From Myotis daubentonii (taxonomy: Eukaryota; Chordata; Mammalia; Chiroptera; Vespertilionidae), in NCBI RefSeq assembly GCF_963259705.1, contig NC_081847.1:93964464-94028463 (forward strand): 64,000 nucleotides of DNA, written 5' to 3'. Below are positions 36,000 to 47,200 of the stretch, one piece after another. Under the pieces are notes generated by a model that was not told where the DNA came from, searched no databases, and worked only from the letters and a program-made list of their open reading frames with translations. Numbering within the stretch: the first letter of the stretch is position 1; each line of letters opens with the position of its first letter. The position numbers were made by a program, and so were the translations under genes.

Positions 36000-36830
36000 T
36001 TAGTTTTCTATGTATGGCTGTGGTAATCCATCACTACAAGCTTGGTGGCTTAAAAATAGTAGGCGTTTGTTTTCCCACAATTCTGGAGGTCGCAGTCTGA
36101 AATCATGGTTTCTACGGGACTGCACTGTGCTATTATGCTCTTATTTTTCTTTTCAGAAAATGCGTAACAAATGTGATTGTTTGGTTCATTTAATATGTAT
36201 TAGGACAGTAGTTTGTAGCATATTGAACGACTTGACAGTGTTTTAGTGCACATCGCTAATTCAGCCATACGTGTTAGATGGGCAAAAACGCTATTGCAGC
36301 TGCGACAAATTGTCACAAACTTCATGGCTTAGAACAGCGGTTCTCAACCTGTGGGTCGCGACCCCTTTGGGGGGTCGAAAGACCTTTTCACAGGGGTCAC
36401 CTAAGGCCATCGGAAAACACATCTATAATTACATATTGTTTTTGTGATTAATCACTATGCTTTAATTATGTTCAATTTGTAACAATGAAAATACATCCTG
36501 CATATCAGATACTTACATTATGATTCATAACAGTAGCAACATTACAGTGATGAAGTAGCCACGAAAATAATTTTATGATTGGGGGGTCATCACAGCATGA
36601 GGAACTGTATTAAAGGGTCGCGGCATTAGGAAGGTTCAGAGCCATTGGCTTACAACAACATGAATTGATTATCTTTCCGTTTGGGAGGTCAGATGTCCAG
36701 AGTGGGCCTCCCTGGCTGTAATGAAGGATTTAGCAGGATAGTGTTCCTTGTGGGGGCCTTAGGGCAGAACCCACTCCCTGACTCTTCTCACTTCTAGGAG
36801 CTCCCCACATGCCTTGCCGCAGCACCCCCT
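36000..36830. repeat. Ancient repeat related to 2540-2770, carrying a SPIN insertion
   Basis: 'tatggctgtggtaatccatc', 'cttggtggcttaaaaatag', 'cacaattctggaggtcgcag', and again 'gcgacaaattgtcacaaact'. The second unit is split by the SPIN copy at 36339-36647. Confidence 0.5.
36339..36647 (+). mobile_element. SPIN hAT MITE (plus), copy 2, longest
   Basis: 5' end CAGCGGTTCTCAACCTGTGG with GTCGCGACCCCTTTGG; 3' end GAAGGTTCAGAGCCATTG. Flanks GCTTAGAA / GCTTACAA form an 8-base target duplication. Close to the SPIN_NA consensus I know, and nested in an older repeat. No transposase. Confidence 0.9.
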
Positions 36831-37299
36831 TCCATCGTCACAGCCAGGCAAGTCTCCCTCCAGCTGCTGCCTCTCTGATTGGGACCCTTCAGTCTCAACT
36901 GTTCCTCATTTAAGGATGGTTTGCGACTGCTTTGTGCTCATTCGGACAACCCATGTCAACCTCCCTATGTCAAGGTCAACCCATGTACCTCCTTCATTCT
37001 GTCTGGCATCCGAATTCCACTTTGCCATGTGACCTGTCACATTCACAGGTTCTGTGGGTTGGGAGGTGGTTATCTTTGTGAGAATGAAATTAATCTGCCT
37101 ACCGTACCCATTCATAGAGAAATTAGCTCATTCATAACAATTCAAAGGGAAGTTACTATTATTACCATCCTCTCTATAAATTGTGAAGCAGTTCAAGAAG
37201 AGTCATTAAATTCTTTTACTGGAGTAACTGCACATCGTGCACAAAGGTCAGAGAACATTCTAAATTGGAAAAAGATCACTTGATCTCTAAATTTCAGCC

Positions 37300-38590
37300 A
37301 GAAAATTTCCCAAGGGTGGACGGCACTACCAAGTCCAAGTAGATATTTTTCTCCTTTCTAGATTACTAAGAACACATCTTATCCGTGTTTTGTAAGTTAC
37401 AATAACCCATGTGTTTTTACATATTTTACCTGTTAGAAAATTGGGGTCAATCTTAAGAATCTAATGTGAGATAATCACTTAGTACATTGCTGTGCATAAT
37501 AAACGCTAAATAAATAAACACCATTTCTGGCAGCCTGTTCGACAGGGTGGGGGTTCTCAGTGAGGGAGTGAAGTGCGGAAATGCCCTGTCCCTTGTCAGG
37601 CCGTCGGTGGAAGAAGTGGCAGCTCCAAACCCGTGCGTTCAGCACAGGGAGTCAAGGCTGCAGAGAGTTCACATAAAAACTAATTTTTAGAGCAGTATTT
37701 TCTTATATCCCCAACATATAATTGAGTCAGCTCCTGCGTAACTCAGTGAATGTTTGACACCGTAAGAAGAGACGGAGAGGCCCTAAATAGGCTTGGTTAT
37801 CGTCCACTTTGAATGACATCTTCTGGAATATTGGAAATAAAGTATTTTATGGAGGATTGGGAAAGGTGATTTGTTCTTCCCTAGAATAATGACTATATAT
37901 ATAGATGTACGCTGTTCTTAGAGTCTTGACATCCGTGGAAGCCACAACTCAAAATGACTCAGCAAATGCGGTGGAGACAGCAGAAGTATTTTGAAAGGTA
38001 TTGCCTGAGGGGTTTCGCTCTGAGACCAATTACACACAGACAGGCTTGGTCTGTGCCTTCCTGATGTATTCTAAGACTTTATGGCAGCACAGGGGCTTGA
38101 AATATCAGAAAACTTGATAGTATGTATATTCCATTATTATAAAGCAGTACGTGTTAAATGCTTGTCTCTGCACATGCATCTTTTTGTGTGTGGATTAAGA
38201 CAATTTTAATGCCATCATTATCTAGTTTCACTAAATATTGAGCATACTCCTGGAGCACTGCAGCAGTTCAGTGAAATACATCTAAAGAATACAAACAAAT
38301 TCACGTAAGACAAATTAAAAATGGAAACGTTTGAATATCAAACCTGGAATTTCTGATTTCCTTTTTTTTTTTTTTTTTAGGTTAAGTGCATCTAAATTCA
38401 TTGGTGTCAACATCAGGATTTAATTGTTCATGCAGAGATTTTACTTAGTCTGAGCCATTGTATGTTCTACTAAGTTATTCTAAAACCCTTGCCCCTCTTC
38501 TATGTGACCAAAATTCCTTCTTCAGGTGCCTCAGTCCAGAACAGTCGAAATAATGGACTGACTTTTCTGATGGGGGAGATGGTTGCCTGG
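37300..38590. other. Intergenic DNA between PSMA8 and SS18, nothing recognised
   Basis: AT-rich; contains a poly-T run at 38361-38379 but no exon, RNA gene or confident transposon. Confidence 0.4.
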
Positions 38591-38596
38591 GCAGCT

Positions 38597-38808
38597 TTTT
38601 TAAAAAAAATATATATATATTTTATTGATTTTTCACAGAGAGGAAGGGAGAGGGACAGAGAGCTAGAAACATCGATGAGAGAGAAACATCGACCAGCTGT
38701 CTCCTGCACACTCCCCACTGGGGATGTGCCCGCAACCGAGGTACATGCTCTTGACCGGAATCGAACCGCAGGCCGATGCTCTATCCACTGAGCCAAACCG
38801 GTTAGGGC
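38597..38808 (-). repeat. Ves SINE (minus)
   Basis: Reversed full copy with 9-base duplication TGGGCAGCT at 38588-38596 and 38809-38817. Missing a few bases before the reversed B box. Confidence 0.92.
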
Positions 38809-38820
38809 TGGGCAGCTCAT

Positions 38821-39068
38821 TTTTTTTTTTTTCAATCCTCACCAGAGGATATTTTCCCATTGCTTTTCAGAGAGGGGGGAAGGAAGGGGGAGAGAGAGAA
38901 ACATCAATGCTAGAGAGACACGTGGATGTGGTTGCTTCCTGCATGTGCCCTGACCTGGGGTGGGGAGGGAACCCACAACCCAGATGCCTGCCCACGTCCT
39001 GGAATCAGACCTGGGAGCCTTCAGTGCCCGGGCTGATGCTCTAACTACTGAACACACTGGCCAGGGCC
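38821..39068 (-). repeat. Ves SINE, hairpin-tail subtype (minus)
   Basis: Tail CAATCCTCACCAGAGGATAT (reverse), body 'gagaaacatcaatgctagag', head TGGCCAGTGTGTTCAGTAG in reverse. Lies directly beside the preceding Ves. Confidence 0.88.
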
Positions 39069-39446
39069 AGGTAACTCATTGTTAAGTTCTGAGTAATTTC
39101 TCAGGCCTGGGGCAACATTCCATTTTATTCTCCATTTCCTCTGTTACTGCATGCCGGGGCCTCTTTGTCCCCTTTCCCTTTCCCTTCCAACTCCACTGCC
39201 ACTCAGTCTTTGAAGAGATTTCTTTCTCTTCGAAACGAGTGGTGAAGCGAGTGAGGCCAGGTTTACCTGGTATTAGGTCCCCCGACTAGTTTCCTTAACG
39301 CAGGGCCCTTACAGGTATGAAGGCTCCAAAATCCCAGGGAAGTTCCTGTAGGCTGCAGTCTGCCCTGTCTTTGGACTTCATGCTTTTCCAAGTTCAGCTG
39401 ACTTGTTTACCAAGGAAGCTTGAGGGTAGGACAGGGTCCCTTTAAA

Positions 39447-39658
39447 GCAGTGGTTCTCAACCTTCTGGCCCTTTACATACAGTTCCACATGTGGTGACCC
39501 AACCATAAAATTATCTTCGTGGCTACTTCATCACTGTCATGTTGCTACTGCGATGAATCGTCATGTAAATATCTGATCTGCAGGATGGTCTTAGGCGACC
39601 CCTGTGAAAGGGCCGTTCGACTGCCAAAGGGGTCGCGACCCACAGGTTGAGAACCGCT
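39447..39658 (-). mobile_element. SPIN hAT MITE (minus), copy 3
   Basis: Right end (minus) CAGCGGTTCTCAACCTGTGG, GTCGCGACCCCTTTGGCAG; left CAGTGGTTCTCAACCTTCTG. Flanks CTTTAAAG / CCTTAGAG fit a diverged 8-base duplication. Internal deletion relative to copy 2. Confidence 0.87.
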
Positions 39659-40071
39659 GCCTTAGAGGGTCTTCTCTCAGGGAGATGACCTGTGTTTGCG
39701 GCTGGACCTTTACTCCAGCGCTGCCCGCCACACTGCCTGTGAGGGGCCCGTGGGAGATCCTCCTGTAATTGTATGGCACACGTGGGGTCACAGGCCTGGG
39801 GTTTGCCAGGGGCTGGCCTGGTGCTGCCTCTTGCAGTTGCTTTCCTCTCCTGTGGTTGGGGGGCAGTCATTTAAGCAGAGAAGGCACCTCCTGGGGAAAC
39901 AAATCCCCTTGGCAGTTTTTAAAAACTGGGAGACAGACATTCAGACTATTCCTACAGTTCATGTTGCTCTTTACCATTCCGTCGCTATCTGCTCAGCATC
40001 ATTTTCCCTACTGAAGTACTGTTCTAACTACTTAGACTCTTATGCACCTAGATGATAAATGATAAGAGGGT

Positions 40072-40270
40072 GAGCTATAGTAAAAGCGTAATATGTTAAT
40101 TAGACCGGACATGCTTCCGGACGAAGCTGGGGCTGCGAGGGAAGTCCCAGTCCTGGGTGCCAGAGGGAAGCCGGTGCCGGCAGCCGGGAGAAAGAAGGCC
40201 TACGCTAAAAAAAAGAAGGAAAAAAAAAAAAAGCCTACGCTTGCTCGAATTTTGTACATCGGGCCTCTAG
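40072..40270 (+). mobile_element. HeliBat-type Helitron (plus), about 199 bp, first of tandem
   Basis: 'gagctatagtaaaagcgtaa' and 'tatgttaattagaccggaca' at the 5' end; 3' end GCTCGAATTTTGTACATCGG then GCCTCTAG at 40270. The next Helitron starts at the very next base. Confidence 0.72.
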
Positions 40271-40663
40271 TCTATGTATATAAAAGGCTAATATGCTAAG
40301 TGTCCGACCATTCAACCGGTAGCTATGATGCACACTGACCATAAGGGGGCAGACCCTCAGTGCACAGGCATGGAAACATGGGACAGACTGATGAACCTCA
40401 GTAGGAAGGGGGACAGTGGAGGGTGGGAAGAGATCAACCAAAGACCTTATATGCATACTAGAGGCCTCTCGCAATCTGGGACCCCTTGGGGACCCCTGTC
40501 CCTGCAGGCCAGGCCGAGGGACCCCACAGGTGCATGAATCTGTGCACCAGGCTGGTTTCGGCCCGATCCCTGCGACATGCCCCAAAGGGTCCCAGATGGC
40601 AAGAGGGCATAGGCCAGGCCGAAGAACCCCACCAGTGCATGAATTCGTGCACCGGGCCTCTAG
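40271..40663 (+). mobile_element. HeliBat-type Helitron (plus), 393 bp, second of tandem
   Basis: 5' TCTATGTATATAAAAGGC; 3' GTGCATGAATTCGTGCAC, CGGGCCTCTAG before T. A degenerate CTCF-like CCATAAGGGGGC lies at 40339-40350. Internal duplication of 'ccacaggtgcatgaatctgt' near 40525 resembles a second 3' end. Confidence 0.8.
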
Positions 40664-41129
40664 TAAGATAAAAAGCCAGGTGTTGGACACACCATGTTAG
40701 TGGTGGACAAGACTTTGTGTTGGTTCTGAGTTCAGTACAAGTTTTTCCAAGTTGATCTCATCACGTTAAATCCAGATATATCAGACTTTTTGCCCAAGGC
40801 TTAGGACAGTGAAAGCCAATTAAATTCCTAAGAATAACTACTATTAGTGGGAGTATAAATTGCCTTCCCTTTCTCCGTGATGGCGTGTTTTCATCCTCTA
40901 GGTCTTGTTTAACTATAAGGAAGGCCTCCTGTCCTGACTCATGGGCCCTTCCCTCTCCACCTGAGGGTCCTGAGGATGTCAGCTCCGTGGGAGCAGGCGG
41001 TCCAGCCGGCTCCCTGCGCCCTCGGTGCTGCCACAGAGGACACACCCAGACGTGCTGAACAAATGAAACGCATGACTCTTTTGGGGCGAAGATTTATTTT
41101 TAAAGATCATATTATTTTATTTTATTATT

Positions 41130-41344
41130 TTTTAAAATATATTTTTATTGATTTCAGAGAGGAAGGGAGAGTGAAAGAGAGCCAGAACCACCACTGATGA
41201 GAGAGAATCAAGGATCGGCTGCCTCCTGCACTCCTCCGATTGGGGATCAAGCTGCAACCCGGGCAGGTGCCCTTGACCGGAATCGAACCCGGGACCCTTC
41301 AGTCTCAGGCTGACGCCGTACCCAGAGCCGAACCAGCCAGGGCG
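41130..41344 (-). repeat. Ves SINE (minus)
   Basis: Reversed copy, 'ttttattgatttcagagagg', GGAATCGAACCCGGGACCC, head CGCCCTGGCTGGTTCGGCTC in reverse. Confidence 0.9.
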
Positions 41345-41559
41345 CGAAGACTTACTTGAAACAGAAAACTTTAAAGTACATATTCCCGCCTCCTCACCCC
41401 CCCCCCCCATTTATTTTACATATAAACGGAGACATTGATTTTGAGCCTCATTAATGTTGGGGGACATTTTATGTAAATGTTTCGTGTTCTCTAGAAATTA
41501 AAACTTTAGAATTAAAAACCAACCCCCACCGACACGTTAATTTCACCGCGTTCCTTCCA

Positions 41560-42600
41560 CACGCTGAGAACTGGGGTTTCCCGCGTTCTGGCCGGAGCCC
41601 GAGTTAGGGGGAGCGGTGGGGGGCGGGGCGCCTGGCTCCCCCCGCCCTCCAGGCCCAGCGGGCTGCGGACCGGTCCCCTGGGGTCCGCGGGGCGCCGGCC
41701 CAGGTGCGCGCTCGGGGCGGGCCGAGCCGTTTGAACCGGCGAATCCGCGCTCGCCCGGCCTCCCCCGCCTCCGGGCAGGTGCCCCCGGTGGGCTCGGGTC
41801 CCGGTGCCACCTCCTCCCTCCCGCCCGGCGGCCGCCCCCCAGGGGACGAGGCTGAAGTTGGGGACCCGCGCGGAACCCCAGCCGGCGCCCCGGGAGGAGG
41901 GGGGAGGGAGGAGGCGCCGGGCGGAGGGCGGGCCGGCCGCTCGCACTTCCTGCGCCGGGCGCGCGGCTCCCCCCGCGGCGGCACCATTTCCTGGACGGGA
42001 GGGGGGGGCGGGCCGCACCACGCGCGCCACGGGGCGGGGGAGGGCGCGGAGAGCCCGGGCCGAGGGGCGGGCGGCCGGCGGGGTAGGGGGCGGGCCGCGG
42101 GGTTCCGGGCGCCCGGGCCCCGCGAAGGAGGCCGTCGCCGGGCGGAGTCCCCGAGGCTGAGCCGGGCCGGCGCCCGTGGCCTCGCCGCCCGCGCCCGCCC
42201 CCCCCCCCCCCGCGCCCCGCGGTGGTTCGGCCCGGAGGCCGCGCCTCCCCGCCCGCCTGCCCCGAGCGCGGCCGGGCGGAGCGGCGGGCAGCATGTCGGT
42301 GGCGTTCGCGGCCCCGCGGCAGCGCGGCAAGGGCGAGATCACGCCCGCCGCCATCCAGAAGGTGACCGGGCCGGGCCGGCGGAGGGCGCCGCGGGGAGCG
42401 GGCGGAGGGGCCGGGTCCGCCGAGACCTCGCGTCGGGCTCCTCGGGCGCCGGAGCCCATGACCGGCCCCTCGGGGCGCGGGGAGGCGGGACCGGAGGCCG
42501 AGTTACTTTGGGTCGCCCCGCCCATCGCGCCGCGGCCGCTCCGCGCAGACCCGATGGATGCGGAGGGGGGCCAAGGGGAGGCCGCGCTGCGCGCTCTGGC
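41560..42600. other. SS18: CpG island and TATA-less promoter region of SS18
   Basis: Extreme GC and CpG density spanning the SS18 start. An ETS-type GCACTTCCTG lies near 41943 and repeated GGGGCGGGG Sp1-type words at 42000-42100. No TATA box near a plausible start. Confidence 0.8.
42293..42361 (+). CDS. SS18: SS18 exon 1 (coding part)
   Basis: 23 codons ending AAIQK, donor AAG|GTGACC, phase 0. Start codon context GCAGCATGT in a CpG island. Confidence 0.95.
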
Positions 42601-44225
42601 GGAGTTTGGGGGCTCCCAGGAGAACTTGGGGGATCCCTGGAGAACTTGGGGAGCTCTCTGGAGAAGTAGGGGGGCCCTGCAGAACTTGGGGGCACTGCAG
42701 GAGAACTTGGGGAGCTCCCTGGAGAACTTGCGGGGCTCCCAGGAGAACTTGGGGGCACTGCAGGAGAACTTGGGGGGCACTGTGGAAGAACTTGGGGAGC
42801 TCTCTGGAGAACTTGGGGGACTCCCTGGAGAACTTGGGGGCACTGCAGGAGAACTTGGGGGACTCCATGGAGAACTTGGGGAGTACTGCAGGAGGACTTG
42901 GGGGGCTCCCAGGAGAACTTGGGGGCACTGCAGAACTTGGGGCGCTGGAGGAGAACTTGGGGCGCTGCAGGAGTCTTAGTAAAGTGAGGGGGCGGTGAGG
43001 GAGAGCCTCGGGGCTTCGGGGTTACCGAGTCCCCTTCTCCATCCAGAGCCACCCCTTACGCGGCACATCCGGAGCAGCTCTGCGTGGAGCGCCCCGCCCA
43101 GGCTCTGGGCACAGGGAGCCCGGGCCCTGCCTCCCGGAGCTGGCAGCGGGGGTCCCAGTCACCCCACAGGGAGCTGCGGCCCCCCGGGGAGGGCACGGCG
43201 GGGGGGGGGGCGTGAGCGGGGCGGCCGGCATCTCCTGCCACCCTGCAGGAGCCCGCAGCCGGGGTCTCCGTTCGCCCAGAGGGTTTGGGTGTTGTCCTGT
43301 GCACTGGGGCGGGAATGAGCAGGGAAGAAAAGTCCGCTTTTAGTACTACTTGTCTTAGGGCACCGTCCTATGCTAAAGAGATTTAAATAGATTTACACAT
43401 TTTTTTATTGAATTTCCTGGGTGACATTGGTTAGCACAGTTATACAGATCTCCAGTGTACAGTTGTAGAACTCACCGTCTGACATGGACTGTGTGTTCAC
43501 CACCCGAAGTCAGGGCCCCTGTGCCCCCTACCACACCCCATCCCGCTCCCTCTGCTCTTGTCCGTCTGAGTTTGTATTTTTTGCTTAATCCCTTCACCTT
43601 TTTCTCCAAGTCCCAGGACCTTCCTCTCCTGGGACAGCTGCCGGTCTGCTCGCAGCTCCTGTCGACTGTCAGGTTCTCTGTCGTTGGCATCGGACGGCCC
43701 CCTGGCTGTTGCTGTATCTTGTGGACTGAGGCTCGGCGGTGGCTGTAGGCAGTGTTTTCATCTAGGGAACGGGGCTGTTTGCAGCCTGGCCCACAGCTCT
43801 GAGTACGCGCACACGCGTACACATACACACACACGCATACACATACACACATGCGCACACACACACACACACACACATGTTTGGGGGCCGGGCGAGAATT
43901 TCTATGTTTGGACTGTCGAGTGCGCCTCTCTTTTTCCTACAGTTGTTCTTACATCTGAAGGTATTTCTCTAGGGTGATTAATTCGGGAGATGCTGGTCCG
44001 TTAGTTTTCACCCTCAGCTGAGAAGGAAGAAATGGGTTCCAGATTAAGTGCCCCAGTTCTGTAGGGTGAGAGATTGATTTTAAATATGAGACAGACATTC
44101 CAGCGAAGTTTGTTAGTGGAGGAATCTGCTGAGAAGATAATGTTGTGAAATTGTTCAGTTGGACTAGTGCATTGTAAGGGTATATTTTTGCCATTCAAAG
44201 AAATAACTGCACTTTTCAGAGAGGA

Positions 44226-44297
<72 letters not shown>

Positions 44298-47200
44298 TTT
44301 TTTTTCCAGCAAGTGAAGATTATGGTTCACATTCAGAAAGAAAAGTCACAGTTAGTTTTAAATGGATCTCGTTTTTCATGAAAGAGTTGCACTAACTACA
44401 TTACGGCATTTTCTCCTTGGAGCTTTCGTGGGCGGGTGGGGCAGGTACCGGAGAAGCAGTTACTCCTGCCCCTGGATCTTACAGATAAATCGGAGACGCT
44501 GACAGCTGCAGTGGTTTGCACAGGATAGCAGAGGACACTTGACTGGTGGGGAACACACAGTACAGTGTGCACGCGGCGAATTGCGGAATTGTGCGCTGGA
44601 ATTAACTGCCCTTTTGCTGCACCACGACCCTTTCCTCGGGCCAGTTTGCTGGGATGAATTATTTAACCCTTAAAGCCAGAATTGCCTTAATTGTTATAGG
44701 ATGATAGAAAGATATAAATTGATATGCTTTTGTTTTTAAACTTTTGGGACAACTTCATTGTAAGGTAAGCTCACAAAGTCAGCAATACATGTTACACATA
44801 CACAGAAATTGTATTGGATTCCATATTTGGAGAATCACAAAACCATGATGTGTGAAGCTCAGAAGCTAGCAGCCCCTCAGACCTCTTGGGCTGAGTTTTC
44901 CTGTGTTTGCTTCGTTCTGGATAAGGAAATTTTTATAACTACTGAAAAGCGTTGGGATGATACAGAGCCAACGTGGACTCAGCTTGTAGTCTGAACAGGC
45001 GAACAGGCGAAAGCTGCCATGACATTTAGCAGAGGTAGTTAAGTATTCCCTTCTCAGCTGCAGGTAATAACTCAGGGAGAATAATTGGAATAGAGTTATT
45101 AAAACTTGTTGGTGAAGCATAACATTATGCCCGAGGTGTGAAATAAGGTTTAAAAGACCCGAGTGGATTCAGCTCCTATGTAGATAGACATTTCTAGAAA
45201 TCTGAAGGATTTAAAAATCTTTTTACTTGATACACGAGATGTACAATAAACTTTTTCTGATTTTATTTCAGATGTTGGATGAAAATAACCATCTCATTCA
45301 GTGTATAATGGACTATCAGAATAAAGGAAAGACCTCAGAGTGTTCACAGTAAGATGGATTTGAAATTTAAAAAATTTGTATTTTTCTGCGTTGGTTTACT
45401 TTTCTTTTTAATAACACTTTATTGAGATCTAATTCACATACCATACAATTCACCCATTTTAAAGTGTGTAATTTAAGGTTCTTAGAATATTCATAGGGTT
45501 GTACTACTATCACTTTAATCAATTTCAGAACATTTTCATTATCCCCAACAGAACCCTTTTACACATTAGCAGTCACTCCTGTTTCCAACCCCTAATTTCT
45601 TACCCCTGACAACCACTAACCGTTCTGTCTGTGTAGATCTGCCGCTGTGGCCATTTCATTTAAATGGATTCATATACTGCGGGGTATTTTTGATGGACTT
45701 ATTTCACTTAGCACGTTTTCCAGATTCATCCTGTAGAAGCATGAATCGGTACTTCGTTTTCACTGCTAACAGTCTTTCCTTGTCAAGAGCTATGCCACAT
45801 GTATCCCTCAGGGATAGACATTTGGGTTGTTTTCACTTCTTGGCTACTATGAGTAATGCTAGGATGAGCATCAGCGGACACAGTTTTGTGTGACTCTCTG
45901 TGATTTTTCCATAAGGAAAATTTGTTCTCGGGAATGGACTGGGTGCTAATTTTTCTTACGCTTCTTATCCTGCATCATAACATAAGGACTTCACATTTGT
46001 GTGTGGTCTGATTTGTGGAAAAGGTAGGCCTTCACGGACACAGGACCTTTAGTTATAGCCATATATGTGATGGAGGAAGCAGAGGTCAGTCTGATACATA
46101 GAGAACTGGTCATCACTCTAAGAACGCAGTTGGAAGTGTTATGTCGGAAGTAAACAGTATTCCTTAGGAGAGTGCTGGAGTGGAACAAGTTGAATATGTT
46201 ATCAAACGTCTAGAACAGCGATGGCAAACCTTTTGAGCTCGGCGTGTCAGCATTTTGAAAATCCCTAACTTAACTCTGGTGCCATGTCACATAGAGAAAT
46301 TTTTTGATATTTGCAACCATAGTAAAACAAAGACTTATATTTTTGATATTTATTTTATATATTTAAATGCCACTTAACACAGAAAAATCAACCAAAAAAA
46401 TGAGTTCGCGTGTCAGCTCTGACACAACGTGTCATAGGTTCGCCATCACTGGTCTGGAACAATACCATCCGGTAGAAATGCATTGTGAGCCACATATGCA
46501 CTTTTACATCTGCTAGTAGACACATTAAACAAGAAGGAACAGGAGAAATTAATTTAAATAATATATTTTATTTAACTCCTTATTTCAAAAATGTCACTTC
46601 AATATAGAATCAATATAAAAATATTAATGAGATAATTTTTTTTAAACCATATTTTTATTGATTTCAGAGAGGAAGGGAAAGGAGAGCGATAGAAACATCA
46701 ATGATGAGAGAGAACCAATGACCAGCTGCCTCCTACATGCCCCCTACTGGGGATCAAACCCGCAACCCAGGCACATGCCCTTGACCGGAATCGAACCCAG
46801 GCTGCAAATGCTCCATCCACTGAGCCAAACCGGCTAGGGCTAGTTCACATCCCTTCGCTTCATATTAAGTCTTTGAAGTCCATTGTGCATTTATTCTAAA
46901 ATAGCATCATTTTGGATGGTCACATTTCAGTGTGTGCATGGAAACGCCTGGTCGTGGCCTGGGAAGGCGGGCAGTAGCCGCAGCCGGCGAACACCCGGTC
47001 GCTGCCGCTGCCGGGGAGGGAAGAGTGGTCCCACCTCCTCTGCCCCTGAGCAGAGTGTTGGGGCTGCCCGTGGGGTTGCGGTTTTGACAACATGGAGCTG
47101 ACGGAAGGGAATAAGCACACAGTTCCCGTGACCCTCATTCCGGCCTCAGAACAGCGTGTGCACTGAGGGAGGCAGCACAGCCTCGCTGCTTCATTGCCTC

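Noticed and set aside
41512..42843. 443-codon open frame on the minus strand opposite SS18 exon 1
   Set aside because: GC-rich CpG-island composition plus the 21-bp minisatellite keep the frame open. No domain, no splice logic, and it is antisense to a certain exon.
44001..44330. 109-codon minus frame with an IYIYIY tract
   Set aside because: Half of it is the (TA)n repeat; no other support.
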